A model generated the notes under the pieces. It was given only the letters and a program-made list of their open reading frames with translations, was not told the origin of the DNA and made no database searches. A stretch of 64,000 nt of DNA from Polytrichum commune. Its lineage: Eukaryota > Streptophyta > Polytrichopsida > Polytrichales > Polytrichaceae. The stretch covers positions 68,052,033 to 68,116,032 of the forward strand of contig OX485804.1 in assembly GCA_950295325.1 (NCBI GenBank), given 5' to 3'. How positions within the stretch are numbered: position 1 is the stretch's first letter; every line of letters starts with the position of its first letter. Made by a program: the position numbers and the translations under genes. Shown here piece after piece: positions 1 through 14,911 of the stretch.

Positions 1-539
1 CCTCTATGTATGTACGTGGCTCAAGTGCAAAAACACACTAAAGTGCTCCACATCAACTACAAAATCTAAGAGCATGATAACATTTTTGGAGATTGACACA
101 GCTTAAGCCAGTACTTTGTCCCTCTCCTTGTCAAGTACAGGCCGTGTCTTCGGACAATCGGCTACTAAATGATTTATCTGCTGATTTGCTTCAGCTTGTC
201 ATGCCTTGATATCGCCACTGCTTGACGTGCTTGCGGGTTTAAGCCCACGTTAAATTGTGAGATGTAATGTCTTGTACACTACACTAATCTCTCAAATTTG
301 TAAAATAGTGTGGTGTTCTCTTATGGAGTATACCACATTAAATCAATCAAGATAACTAAACTAGTTACAAAAGTTGGAAATGGTGAATCCCACACTAAAC
401 AGAAGAAAGGGTGTAGTGCTTTAAGCTGCTCACCAAGACTGCTGCAGCCGATGCTTAACAACTAAATAAAGCGCCATGTTGTGTACGGGCCCCCTAACAC
501 CGCAATTTGCTGCCATCCAACGCCTGTAATCCACATATC
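1..539. other. Intergenic, no gene recognised
   Basis: AT-rich DNA with stops in all frames and no recognisable protein motif or RNA gene. I see no transposon ends here. Confidence 0.5.
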
Positions 540-1310
540 CTCAAACATCTTCACAAAAATCTATCACACCAAAACATGACTTTGCGGTTTTCCGCCCCTT
601 CCAATTCCTATTTGCAGGGTATCTCATCTCTACACATCATCATCAAACGCAACATGTGACGCAAAACTCTCGGTGAAAAAAATGCTCTTGCTTCCTCTTC
701 TTCTCTCTTCTCACCATCTTCACGAAAATCACTACCGCTTCCTCTTTTTCTCTCCAAATCAGCTTCACAAAGTTCGATCACATCGGAGCATTACTTTGCG
801 GTTTTCATCCCCTTCCAAATCCTACTTACAAAATCTCTAATGTCCACGGATCATAATATCAAACGCAACATGTAACGCACAACTCTCGATAGAACATAAA
901 CTACCGTTTCCTCTTCTTCTCTTCACATCATCTTCGCAAAAATCTATCACACTATCGTAGGGTGCCATCTGGTTCGACATAAAATAATTCTTTGCTTGAA
1001 GAAAATTGAAATGTATCATATGCACATTGGTCAAAACGTATTGAATCCTACGTGGAAATTCCCTTTCGGCACTCAAAGTGCTGAACCCCACATTATCTAC
1101 AGTACTTCGCGGTATTCAGCCCTTCCATTTCCTACTTACAATATCAAAAGCAACATATGAGGCAAAACTCTCAACAGAAAAAAAATTCACCTCTTCTTCT
1201 TCTCTTCACATCATCTTCGCAAGAATCTATTGCAGTGCCCTCCGACATTTGCGGTGTTTCGGCCTTCCAAATCCTAGTTGCAATCTCGCTCAGCTCCACG
1301 GATCACAACA
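540..1310. repeat. Degenerate tandem repeat, about four units, CT-rich
   Basis: A phrase like 'actttgcggttttc..cccttccaa(at)cct' recurs near 579, 793, 1104 and 1245. The first three are each followed by 'atcaaacgcaacatgt.acgcaaaactctc' and a pyrimidine-rich tract such as 'cctcttcttctcttcacatc', then 'atcttcgcaaaaatctatc'. Unit lengths vary (about 140 to 310 bases) through internal indels. The serine-rich open frames across 1078-1647 come from this pyrimidine composition and are not supported as genes. Confidence 0.6.
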
Positions 1311-2649
1311 CCACTGGCCGAGTACTCGACCTCGATCAGAAGCAAAACCCACCAAAAAAAAACTACGAACTGAAGGCCAATGTGACCGAGCGATGCAACT
1401 CGCAACCTACCAATGTGATCCTGTGGCCCAAGCCATGTCGCAGCAATTCTTTTGGCGAAGGCGCCATCATGTGTGTCAAGCGCGGCGGTGTCGTGGAGAC
1501 GATGCTGTGACGACGCCACCATTGTTCCTGGCTATTGCTATGGCCAACACTTTGCAACTATCAATTGCAACTAATAAGTTTATCAATCCTTCTTTCTTTC
1601 AAGCATCTTCAACGTCTGAGTCGTCTTCTTCGTATTTTATAAGGTAGCTAATGTGGGTCAAATCATCAATTTCCAAATCTATGTTGGAGATACTTCTTTC
1701 ATAAGATGTTTCAGTTACGTTCTTATGCATATTTTGATTGTTGGGATTGAGTAAAAGAATTTATTTGTATATTATGCACCGTTGAGAAAATTGAACTTTG
1801 AGTGTTCAAATTGCAAACCGAATTTTAAGGATGTTTCAAATCATATGTTTCTTGTAACCTTTTTCTTTCCAACTTCTATCTAATAATGAATACGTACTAT
1901 CTCTACCACAAATGAAAATTCGGATGAAATTTCATGCTTAGATTATATTTATTTTCAATTTATCCTTATTACATGCAAAAAATCATAATGAATCCAAATA
2001 TGGTCCAATCATGTTGAAAATTTGGTTATAGCTTCAATATGATTTTCTTACTTATGTAGGATTTTACTTTAAAGTTCGCGCTCCTTCAAGTAAACAAAAT
2101 TCATTGATATGCAATACTTTAAACTTTTTGGAAATAGGTCCATGCATTTAAGGGTTAACATTAATATACAACCACATGCACAATTTAAATGGGCTTCCAA
2201 GTTCGTACATCATATTTTACATATTTATGTGTTTGGATTCTTATCATATACATTGTCTTATGTCAAAGAGAAAATCAAATTATACTCATAGTAGATATTG
2301 ATGATCAAAATTTAAAGTAGGTATTTGCATCCAAAGGCACCAACATTGCATATTTGAACTTTAAACTTCAAACGTCAAAGTGCTTGACTTATTCAAATAA
2401 TGCACTTGAAGAATAAGTCGATTGTAGATAGGGTCACTTCTAGCCAATTCTTGCTCTTTGTTGAATATGTAGAGAAGAGAGACCGATATCAATGTAACAT
2501 GTGTTCTTTTCGATGTATTATCTTAACTAGAAGCCTTGTCATATACCACTTGAATGTGCGTGCCCAATGAAATGAAATAAAATTGGTTTCAAAGTCAGGG
2601 AAGCTGAAAAGGCTAATGGGATTGAATGTACATCATGATGGTTTCAAAC
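1311..2649. other. Intergenic, no gene recognised
   Basis: AT-rich sequence with only short unsupported open frames. No splice-supported coding exon, RNA gene or element boundary could be identified. Confidence 0.45.
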
Positions 2650-2950
2650 TAGTTGATCCTCTAGAGTGTTGGAGTGTGTTAGCCTCCGTGAGATAGAGGC
2701 TAATGTTAACTTGTTGGTCTAATTGAAAGAAAAACTTGAGGCTCCCTAGATCTACGTTCTCAAATAGTGATGGAAACTTATTTCTAACGAGATTGTATAG
2801 GGACATTCCAACATGAAATGTGCCTCATTTTCAACTACATTATTAGAGCAAAATTGGCATAGTCTAATACCTATAGAGATCAGAATAATTGTCTATCAAG
2901 AAGAGTGAATATTGTTCTCCCTCTTTAGTATCACACATTTGGGAAACACA
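2650..2950 (-). mobile_element. LINE ORF2 C-terminal remnant (zinc-binding tail)
   Basis: On the minus strand, 2865 down to 2803 reads RLCQFCSNNVVENEAHFMLE followed by CP. This is the C-x2-C...H-x4-C zinc-binding signature found after the reverse transcriptase of plant non-LTR retrotransposons. Just downstream the similarity continues in another frame as LVRNKFPSLFENVDLG and then LYLTEANTLQHSR, so at least one frameshift separates the two pieces. No reverse transcriptase core, 3' tail or target duplication could be found, so this is an old, heavily truncated relic. Family membership beyond 'LINE' is not determined. Confidence 0.6.
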
Positions 2951-4834
2951 AAAAAATCGTATTAGCAAGGGAATACATAAACATAAGTAACATGAGTTTG
3001 AGCAGTATAGATGGTATGAAATAATAACTTATAACTCCAAACAAATATAAATATTCTCAATAACTCTTGAAATAGGAGTCCAAAGATCTCTGGTGTTGCC
3101 TACCCAAGTCAGCAACTATCATCTTATCTTAATTCCCTACTAACTTTTGAAAACTATTAATTTCATTAACACCAAAATATAAAGAGTTATCCAATAAGAA
3201 ACTAGACAACAATGATGCATGACATTTAGCAACATACTAGGTAGGAGGCCACTCTAACCCTAACCATGTCCATTATGCACTAGTAACCCTAATTCTCATT
3301 AAGTTTCCAACAATAAGTGAAGTTCCCAAATAGTTTCCAAGTGAAAATGGTTGTATTTTAGATTTACATAACATAAATGAAATGAATTTTAACATTAACT
3401 ACCTCTTTAATATGACAAAATGGAGATTCTAAATGTCACATTATCGAGTGTCGTAGTCATACAAAAGAGGGAATTTTGAACTAAAAAGTTTGGTCACGCA
3501 AAAATGTGTTGTAATATCGAGGGTGTTGTATAAACGAGTGTCGTTTTAACAAGGTTAGACCGTACATAAGGCCAACATACCTCACCTTAAAATACCGACA
3601 TGAGGAAATCATGAGCAACCTAGTTTAACACGCTCTTAATTACGTCCATGTTGAACAAAAATGATGTTAGTTACTATTCTGTTTTCTTATTTAAAACAAG
3701 TTGGGGATACATGGTGCATGTAGCCATCCGTGTGTAGACTTAGTCGAAAGTACTTACCCAAAAAAAATTCTATCAATAATATTTTTATATGTACGCAATT
3801 ATGTACACTCGCAATCTAGCAAGCAAATTTTACTATTAGGCCTTTTAATCCTCAAATTCAAGACCATCCGGGGCCAAAGCAATGTAAGAACTCATGTTGT
3901 ACTGGTATCACAATTATGGTATATCAAACTGGTCATGGTATGAAGAGTTCCAAAATTTGATCATATGGATATGGTAATGATATTGCATTACAAAGGTCAG
4001 ATATGGTATAGGCAAGGTACGAGCATTAATCCTTTCGAGACTAGATATAAGTGTGGTATTTGTATTAAGATTCTCTCACTTGATATTGGGGGAGTATGTA
4101 CCTTGCCCAGGGTACGGGTATTGCAAACCTTTCGATTAAGTACCTCAACCATTTTGCTTAATTTGAAATTGATTAACGTTCATGCCCACTTGCATCTTCA
4201 TCACAATAACCAATATTGTGTGCACCTACCCCCATATTCAACTAGTCTTGCCCCCTTACAGGGTGCACTTAATCAACACAATTTTCTTCATGTTTATCAT
4301 AGGTTGCCAAACCTCAAAGACTCCTACCTAGGCATTTCCCATGATATGTTATCCGATCCATAGGAATGGTTTCAACCCAAGTCTTTTCAGGAAACATTAT
4401 GTGCTAGGTATGTTATGGACCCAAGTATCACAAAAGCAATGTACCATGGCAAGTAGGTTCTATGGCAAAGTATTATGTTTAAACATACCACACGGGTATG
4501 TTCTCACATGTCATTACTATATACCAACGCTTATGCACTAGGTTAGACCAATATACCAATTTAACATTGGTAAGAACCATGTAGGTTATCTATTGTGTCA
4601 TGAAGGTGGTTATGGGTTCATGGCATCATAAGCACACTTTGCTTTATCACACTCATAATTGCATCATGGATTTGAAAGTTTGTGTCTAATATGTATGACA
4701 TTGTGAATCTACATTTCTTCAATGTTAGGGCATAGGGCATAGGGCATGCTAGATGAAGTTTATTATCGAATCCTACAACCATGTTCATCTTGTGTTTAAA
4801 CATGAAATTTGTGCATACACAAAGAGCATGATAT
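2951..4834. other. Intergenic, no gene recognised
   Basis: AT-rich DNA. Between about 3910 and 4560 the sequence is enriched in 'ggtat' and 'atggtat' words, which gives a few open frames (for example 3965-4363) without any recognisable motif. I do not call them genes. Confidence 0.4.
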
Positions 4835-5124
4835 GTTAGTGACACGGGTTTGAGATGACCGTAAACTACCATGTGATAGTGAAGAGGTGCCCATTTCTAA
4901 ATGAAATGGTTGGCGGTTCGATTCCTGCTGTGAAATCTTCTCTCTACTTGACGGAAAAAAGACTAGTTAGATAGGTAGGAAGCCAAAAGCACACCCACTG
5001 CAAGATAGGCAGTAAACCCCACCCCGCACCAAGAAAATTCTTCAGCATGATAGGCCAACGGGCTAAGATTCACGTCAGATTGCTTGGCGTTGGTTGATTA
5101 TTTATTTATTTAGGTTAGTGACAC
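4835..5124 (+). mobile_element. tRNA-derived SINE with target-site duplications
   Basis: An 11-base direct repeat, gttagtgacac, flanks the element at 4835-4845 and 5114-5124. The 268 bp body has a tRNA-like head. There is an A box TAGTGAAGAGG (4877-4887). An anticodon-arm-like hairpin (4891-4909) pairs CCATTT with AAATGG around a 7-base loop with T at the position expected for U33. A B box GGTTCGATTCC follows at 4915-4925. An unrelated body (4930-5090) then ends in an (ATTT)n-like tail just before the right duplication. The A box, B box, tail and flanking duplications together fit a SINE moved by LINE machinery. The partner LINE is not identified. Confidence 0.8.
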
Positions 5125-7130
5125 TTGTTGGGGGGATGTTTGGTAAATTGAGCCAATGCCTAATTCAATTCAACAATCCGTACTTTTGCTTCATGGTGAG
5201 TAAAGAATCAAAATATGCCTTGTACATTGGCTAGCTGACCATAGAGGCAACTCATATATTTGTACTTTAAATGACCAAACTTGCTATTCTAAAATAATAT
5301 GACCAATTTATAATTGGTGCCCGTTGTAGGCTCACATGCCGTAAGTTACAATAAATTTATGTTGAAAACAAGCAACTAGAAGTTCTTTGAGATGTATGAC
5401 AATTATGAAGATACAAATTCTTGCTCTGAAGTCCATGGATCGTATCAATATGTACTAGCTTTTATTATGTTGTGAAAGCCTACAAATGCCCAAAACTCCA
5501 ATGTACCCTCTTTGTTGTTGTGGATTCTTTGTTATTGTGGGCAAATGACGTTTTTATTAGAGGGACAAAGCTCACCGACTTTTTAGTAATGGGAAAACCT
5601 TATGGTTCTCGTAGGAATTTGTTGTGGGTGTACCAAATGTATTGCAAATGTAGTAGGTCTTGTCTAATGTTCATGTAAATAAAAATTCACTAACTTTTCA
5701 GCAAATCATGTAAGGAAATCCTAAACCCTAAAACCCCTTGCACAAACGTTATTTGGAGGCTCTGTGAGAACTGGGAATCCTTTACAGTGGAGGCGAAGGT
5801 TTCAACGAAGAGTTGACTCGAGAAAACAATAAGTGTGTCACATGGGGAAATACTTGTAGAGAGTACTGTGTGCAAGAGTTGGTTGACAAACATGAAGGTT
5901 TCCTTGCTTATTTGTGAGGGAGTGGTGCTAAATGCATGTGAGTGGAAACTGGAGCTCAGGCCATGAGTGTGGAGTTTGATTTTATTTGAGATCAAGGGTG
6001 ACGAGTTTTGTCAATATTTTGGAGTTAGGTGCAAATATGTCGTCATGTGTACAACGACGAGATTGTTCAATTTGAGGAAAGAACACATGAATGAGGTTGT
6101 GTTGCACTTCCTCAAGGACCTCCCAAAATTTGGCTGATATGGTAATACTCTTTGTTCTTGGTGGCCCTCTTCACGAGAATGGTTTTGTTGGAAATTTAGG
6201 TTACTCAAAGACTTTTTTTGGTTCACAATATGTTTTTGCATGTGATTTGTGTAATGTTCGAGGGTTTGTTGGAGGGTAAAAACAATTGTTGGACAGTGTT
6301 GCATGCTATGGGCATTTATCAACCCAATTATGATAGGTATTTGTGAATGTTGAGATTTGAATGATTGACCATTATTGTTATATTATATTACATTTAAAAA
6401 TATATTTCAAATTAAGTAGCACAAAAATAAATATAACAACAAAATGACAGGACACATTTGTGGTTGATCACCAAGTTGGGACTATCAAGCATTGGTCTTC
6501 AAATAACTTCATAACTACAATTATGAAAGAAATGTTTATCTAATGAAATTCAAAACATAGTTTTTCATTATCCTAAAGTTTTCAAAATCTATACCTAATC
6601 ATGATTGGCTAGAAACTTGATGACCAATTGATATCGGTAAAAAACATGAAGCTCTTGTAGCTTCAATCTTCATCCTTTCAAACAAAGCCATCCAATTCGG
6701 TCTAGTGGAACCATGTTAGGAATTCTCAAAGTTATACACAAACCTATAAAGGACCTTTGCTCTCTACCAAACATTCGAGCATGATTAGGTACATCTTTGC
6801 CAAAATTCAATTTCATGTCATGTTTTGACATGTCCTAACCTATCACATGATGACATGTGCCATTTTGGGGGCAATAAAGAATTCTTTATGCTTGATCACT
6901 TACGTAATTTGAAATGGATTTCCAATTCATGATGAAAAACCGGGGGGGGGGGACTTTGGATGAACCACACTTCATCCCTCAATCGATGAACTATAGGTGA
7001 ATTTTACTTCCGTAACTAGAATTAGTAGACTTATTCGTAAGAGACGACTCACTAAGCAAGTTACTAATCACTAGTGGCCGATAGAAGAGGGAGGACGAAG
7101 CCCTTGAGTCCCTCTTTCTTGCTCTCGCAC
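5125..7130. other. Intergenic, no gene recognised
   Basis: No coding region with motif or splice support. A run of ten G occurs near 6942-6951. The final part (7080-7177) becomes GC-richer and pyrimidine-rich, consistent with the promoter and 5'UTR of the ribosomal protein gene that follows. Confidence 0.45.
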
Positions 7131-7177
7131 GGCGTTGCAGCATCCAGCCGCCATCGCCACTTTACCCGGCCGCAGCA

Positions 7178-8793
<1,616 letters not shown>

Positions 8794-8967
8794 GGATCTA
8801 CTGCAGGTTGATTGGAAGAGGAGCAAATTTTTGTTAGTACCTTACCAGGTTGTACTCTTGCTTATAATGTGAGCCAGCAAGTCTCTATGGTGTGGGCTAT
8901 AATATACTCAACTATGTTGACTCATATTTAACAAGTGTGCCTTTGAATTTTCTCATTCTTCACTGTG

Positions 8968-8973
8968 AATAAA
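8968..8973 (+). terminator. Possible polyadenylation signal of RPL11
   Basis: AATAAA lies 175 bases after the stop codon, a plausible distance for a plant 3'UTR. No cleavage site can be defined from sequence alone. From here to 9400 I see no further gene. Confidence 0.4.
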
Positions 8974-11900
8974 ATGTTTGCGTACCCACTTATCTGGTGA
9001 ATGGGCCAAGCCTGAAGTGGGTGTCATGTAGTGACAGATTGTCAGATGGAATTTATTTAGGTTGTTTCAGAGGAAAAATAAATATTGCCGTGGTAATTTC
9101 TTGATATGGAGCAATTTTCAACAGGTGCATCACTTATAATCTTGTTTACTTTGAATCAAAAACCCTAAACACTAAACCAAGAACAACTAGAACTCAACAA
9201 TGATTTGTGTTAATTGATCTTTTGATAAAGATCTGACTTAGTTTGATGAAATGTTGTTAGTACATGAAAAAGATCTGTAGAGGTGTTGTGACGACATTAC
9301 AAGTATTTGTATATGCGTGGTAATTTATATGGTGTCGTTGAAATATTTTTTGGGAGGTTAACTTCAAATTATATTCAAATTAATTTTTCTTGATGTCCAT
9401 GATGTTTTTGATGGTACGGGCCAAAAGCAATGTGTAATATAGGTATTTGTGACCGAAAAACATGGGCAGTGGGGAATGTTTTAGTTCACTAGATGTAAGT
9501 CAGACGTCGTCCCTGGTATTTTCTTGGTCTTGCATTCCTTCTTTCGTGACACCCACAACTATGAGCTTTCTAGACCTTCTTTTAATTGATTTATATTCAG
9601 GCCTTATGCTTGAGGATAGGTAGGGAGGGACTGAAGCGAAGGCATAAGTAGGTATTAATGCTGGCAGTGAAATTGAGCATGATAGGCATCTCACCCAAGG
9701 ATTGGTCTCAACGCCTTCACGAATTAATTGGCACAATATTAGTCCATTCATTGACACTTCCTTGTTACAGGTCCGCTCAATAGTACACAGTACTTCTTAA
9801 CACTCGAGGACATCAAACTATGTTTTCATCCACACCAAGTCATGAAATCGGTGTTCCTTTGGTGTATTGTGGAGTACTCCACATACTTAGGAGAATCTAG
9901 TTCTGGTGAGGAATCAGCTTAATCCCAGCTGATTTGAGGAGAGTTGTGAAACAAGTTTGAGCGATTAGTGGTCATAGCGATCCTACACTCTGTCAAGGAG
10001 GAATATGATGATGTAGGTTCTTGTCAGGGTTCGGGAGATTTCTGAGCTCATCCAGCTAAAATCTGCCCCTTCACAACTTCTACCAGTTTTTTCAGGATTT
10101 GATCGGTTGCAAACTTGTTGCCATTAATTTGGACCGGCCAATATCTTATGTTTTTTTCAATATCCATAGCAAGAGTTGAACCTAAAATAACCCATCAATC
10201 GGTTAATGGTCGTGAATTTACTCTTCTATTGCCCCCTTCCTACCTGACTTTACCAAATAACCAAAGTATTTCCTAAAACCTGGGTAAAGTTCTCCGGTTA
10301 CAACAGAGGCATCCAGCTATCCCAATGCACCTACAAGAACTTGCTCCGGAGATTTTCAAGTAGGTTTTAGTTAAGTAGCTTTAACACATGTTCATTGTTT
10401 TATCTACCAAGCAATGAATGTTGGGTAAGTTTTGTCCCATTCCCAAATGCCTGACTATTCACTTATTTTACCATCGGTTTATGTAAATGGAGCTCCTTGT
10501 GCCCTCATAGCTAAGACTAAAAAGCAACCAATTACATGGGCGGGAGGTGACACTTTTAAAGACCCTATATTTTTGCCTCCCATTTAGGTACCGATGGGAG
10601 GGTCGGTGCTTGAGGCTTAACCTCCACGTTTAAACCATGCCACATCATTTGCCAACTAGGCTTGGCACTAGATGATGTCGATGGTGTGAAGGCCGGGTTG
10701 TTAGAACCAACTTCTAGTCTTATTAGCTAAAGTCATGTGGGAAGGGGGCATATCATACCTAAGTCTTAAAACCTCATATTAGATTTGAGGCCACAACATG
10801 ATAAAAGAGTAACCTAACATACCATACTATATACAAAAACGATATTCATCAACTGTTAGAGTCAAAATCAACAGTATCAACTTCACCTTCAAGAGGAAAA
10901 CGCCCTGAAAGATATCTTTGTGGATGTGAAAACAACCATCTAAAGTTTGTAGAGTTACTCCATAAAGCTATGGCTTTCATTAGTACGTTATCAAGATCAC
11001 CTCAAAGATCTTCCATAGACACACTCACAATACATTCTAAACGCTAGCCGTCAACAATGAAATGCACTAATGAAGCAAAAGCTTCGCATGTCCGCCATTC
11101 ACCAAATCGTTACAATTTGATTTGATTTTATTTTTTTGTCACAAAAAAAGCACCGGTTTCACATCCTCCACTTTCCCAATTCAACCGAACTTTTCACAAA
11201 ACCAATTGGCCGCCAATACACTAAATACCGGTTCTCCCCGGACATTAGTTCTTGTAATCAATGTCCTAGTGTTTGCAAGTGCAACTGGTTACATGTTGAC
11301 ATCCTTCAGTTTTCCTTTATGAATTTGAGGCATATTCCATAGATTCTTCTAAAGTGATCGGTAATTCGCCTGAAGTCTTGAATTTCAACCGGTTATTTCC
11401 CAAACTCAAACCGGTTCATTTGTAACTAATTGTTGGTTCTCCCTGATTTTAGGATGGCATATTAGGGACATTGGACCTACATTTTTTTTGCAGTTAGTGG
11501 TAGTGCCTTTGTCATTTGTTGTTGGCCCTGGATGAAATCCGGATTGCTCCCAAGCTTATTGTGAGTGGTTCTGAGGCCCATTCACTAGGTTTTGTCCATT
11601 GTACCACATGTTTCCCTTAGGATTAAAGTAATTGTGCAAAATGACTTGTTATATAATGGGGTCCTTTTGATAGAAGGGTATTCTATTCAAGTATTTGAAT
11701 TGCATACATATCACGCCTTTTCCACCCCCCATGCATTGGTGGGGATAATACAGGATGGTGCACCGACTAAGTCATATGGGGAGGTGTACATGGTATTTAG
11801 TGTATGCTATTCAAGTTCCCAACATGAATATTTCCACACTCAATTTTGTTCGACATCTTTCACAAAATGTGGATGATTCTATAGTGGGAATTTTGAGAAA

Positions 11901-14070
11901 CTCGAGTGTTAACTTTCAATTTGTAAACATCGACATATACAACATGTAGTTTGGGGAACCCAATGTTCCAACTCTGGTTACGTGGTATCCTCAACTTTCT
12001 TGAATTGAATACTCCATGTCACTAACAATCCTAACAATGTCTTCTCACACGTTCAATATGATCACATTAGGGCAGTTTTTCAACCAACGATGCATACAAT
12101 TCGTACCGCAAAGTGTATCACGTGAGTGAATTAGAAAGCTTGCACACTACAATTGTTGGAATCTTGATATTTGGAGGGGCCCATGATTATGACCAGGGCT
12201 TATTGTAAATATTTGGGCCCGGAGAGCAAGGTTACACATGAAGCATTGAAACCTAAAACTTATACAACACATGACATGTATCACTAGACACTTTGTCTAG
12301 GATGACTTTGTTCGTGAATTTAATGATCTTGTGTTCAAAGGCCAATTTGGAGAGAGAAGATCGTTGCTATGTTGTGATTGTTGGGGTCCCCGAGGGAGGG
12401 GTTGTACCGCCAAGTAGATCGTGCAATACCAAGGTAACACCTGCAGGTCCTTATAGGAAGTTGCTAGATAGAGCCCTCACCCAAGACAAATTGGATTAAT
12501 ATCATGAGGGTTGTTGAGCCTTGTATCATATACTGAATTGGTAAGAACATATACTACACTTGATAATATGCCATTTTCGTTAGAATTTTCGGAGCTCGTA
12601 AGAATCAATTACTAAGTGAAGATTCTCTTTCTTATTGAATGATCATATAAATCTCCCAATTCATTTGACAATTGAGCCTAGAATGATTAACAAATTTAGA
12701 CCATGTGGAGCTCTTGCGTGGCCAAACAAAGCTAGAACAAGGCACTGAAAATGTCAAAATCCTCAAAAACAAAGAGCTCTTGGCATCGAGAAGCACATGT
12801 GAATAATTTTGAGTTAGGCCTTACTAGATGATTGAATCTAAAGTTGAAAGAAAGGAGCTCTGGCCATTGACAATTGGCCAAGGGTCACATATCATATATT
12901 TTGAGAGTCGAGGGAATCACGTTTTCAAATGACAAAAAAGAGTGAATTTGTAATTATACCTGTAAGAACAACCCAACCAAAGGTTGCCTCATCATTTGGG
13001 AACACTCTAATTCTTGATATTTTGAGGAACCATGTGTCAACCCGGACTAAAGCCTTGAAAGCATGTTCCCATGAGGAGAGTCGCCACTTTGCGATGTACT
13101 ATGAAGGGCTTGAGAATAGTGCCGGAAACCCCCAATCATTGGAAATGCAATTGAACTCTTAGATGACAGCCTCCGCTAAATATCATGTTGTAAGATTTAT
13201 TTATTTTATAATTTTTCAAAATTTGAAAAAGGCTATCTCGATGACAAAAAATGTCATGTTGATGATTAATGGACGTGACATTTCTAGGTCTATGCAATAT
13301 GAATTTGAATGTAGCTCTTTGCAATAGTAGTGTACATGACACTAAATATCACGAATAAAGTGGCATCCTCGATCCTTGATTGTTGATCGTAACCTATTGG
13401 GGTTGTCAATTATTCTAGGTGCATTTCAAGTCTTCATTGAAAAAGTTAATCTTGAAAGGATTAAATGGTATTATTAGTTCACAACTTAGTACTGCATGAT
13501 TCACTTCCAATTGATCTACAACATTGAATTTGCTGCATTTGAACCATTATGTCTTATTTGGGAGTGGAAGTAAAATCAAGTTCCAAAAAAAGACTCTCCT
13601 CTTGAAAACTCGTAAAATTTTGTTGATAGCACATGCCAACCAATTACTGCATGAATTCGGCATAATTTGGCCAATTTCATGCCATGTCACTGAGGCTCAA
13701 TGAGCATGGGGAGGGGGATCGTGGGCAAATTCCATCTGAGGCGCCCATTCACAAAAGCCCCAATTCAAGGGTGCATATCACGTGGGCCATCTGACAAATT
13801 TTAAAAATAACTCTCCCGGGGTGAGTGATAGGCGCGTCAAGATGAAAAATGTGGACTTTACTCATCCAAGATGAAATTTGAAAATTTACGATTTACTTGA
13901 ACCTTCGCGCCCTGGTCGGCCGATCGTAAGTTGAGCAGTGCGCCTTAGGGTTTCTCTTCTGTGTCGAATGGCTGCCAAATCGTTTCCCCTAAGTTACACG
14001 CCGGCGCCTCACAGCCTGTGACTGCAGGGTCCGCACCCTCCCTGCGTGGGCTGGGATCAGTGCCACAGGG

Positions 14071-14425
14071 CGAGAGAGAGGGACGGCGACAGAGAGCGAG
14101 GGTGAGAGAGAGCGAGGGCGAGAGAGAGCGAGGGCGAGAGTCTTTTGAGGAATCTCTAGAGTGGGAGAGAGAGAAAGAGATCAGAGACAGATCTTGAGTC
14201 TTTTGGGGAATCTCTAGAGAGAGAGAGGTCCGAGAGAGAGATCAGAGACAGAGATCGAGAGTCTTTTGGGGAATCTCTAGAGAGAGAGAGAGAGGTCCGA
14301 GAGAGGGAGAGAGATCCAAGAGAGAGAGAGAGATATATCCGAGAGAGGGAGAGAGATCCAAGAGAGAGAGAGAGATATATCCGAGAGATAGAGAGAGATC
14401 CGAGAGAGATGCGAGAGAGGGAGAC
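14071..14425 (+). repeat. GA-rich minisatellite upstream of gene A
   Basis: Long GAGAGA runs are interleaved with a repeated word close to 'gagtctttt(g)gggaatctctagagag', seen at about 14138, 14197 and 14258. This gives units of about 60 bases. It lies 130 to 480 bases before the 5'UTR intron donor, so it is promoter or 5'UTR sequence. GA tracts are known BPC/GAGA-binding sites in plants, but activity here is inference. Confidence 0.75.
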
Positions 14426-14911
14426 TGCACATCCCACTGACGAAGCAGTGGCCTGGTAGCTACTAATTAATCTCATCTTCTGTTTGCTGTCACTGTCTGT
14501 GTTGGCAATCAATCTTTCCGAGAGACCGGAGCCGATCTTCTAGGGTTTCATGTGAGTAGGGTGGGAGGTAGAGGCGGTCGAGCATATCGCTTTTTGAAGC
14601 TGTAATTGTCGCAGCAGCGACCTAGTGGTAAGATCCAGTCGGGTGCTTTGGTGTTCTTGCTGTCGTCGATCGGTTTTTGAGGGTGTAATTCCTTGCTCTT
14701 GCTTGTTCGAACATGGGGTTGGATGCAGTGGTTGTGCACTGGGATCTCTATTTTAGCTCGTTTGATTGATAGGATTATGTGATCTAAACCACACATGTGC
14801 TGCTTCTTATTAGCTGGCTAGTTCATTTTGTTTTAGCCTCGAGATCGGAGGATTGAACAGTGTTACATTGGTGTTTGATATTTCTGTTCAGGTATTGTGA
14901 CGTATATTATC

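Noticed and set aside
1078-1647. Serine-rich open frames as a gene
   Set aside because: They arise from the pyrimidine-rich tandem repeat, overlap in several frames and match no family.
4870-4930. A working tRNA gene
   Set aside because: A and B boxes and an anticodon-like arm are present, but acceptor and D stems do not pair and the segment is bounded by target duplications, so a SINE head fits better.
10020-11465. A single hAT element in copy A, since both edges of this A-only block contain CAGGG
   Set aside because: The flanking 8-base words do not match and copy C has its own 150-base sequence at the site, so a simple insertion is not supported.
13961-14512. Open frames on both strands across the GA minisatellite (Arg-Glu and Ser-Leu rich)
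   Set aside because: GA/CT tracts are open in several frames by composition. The same holds at 20162-20707 and 41655-41951.
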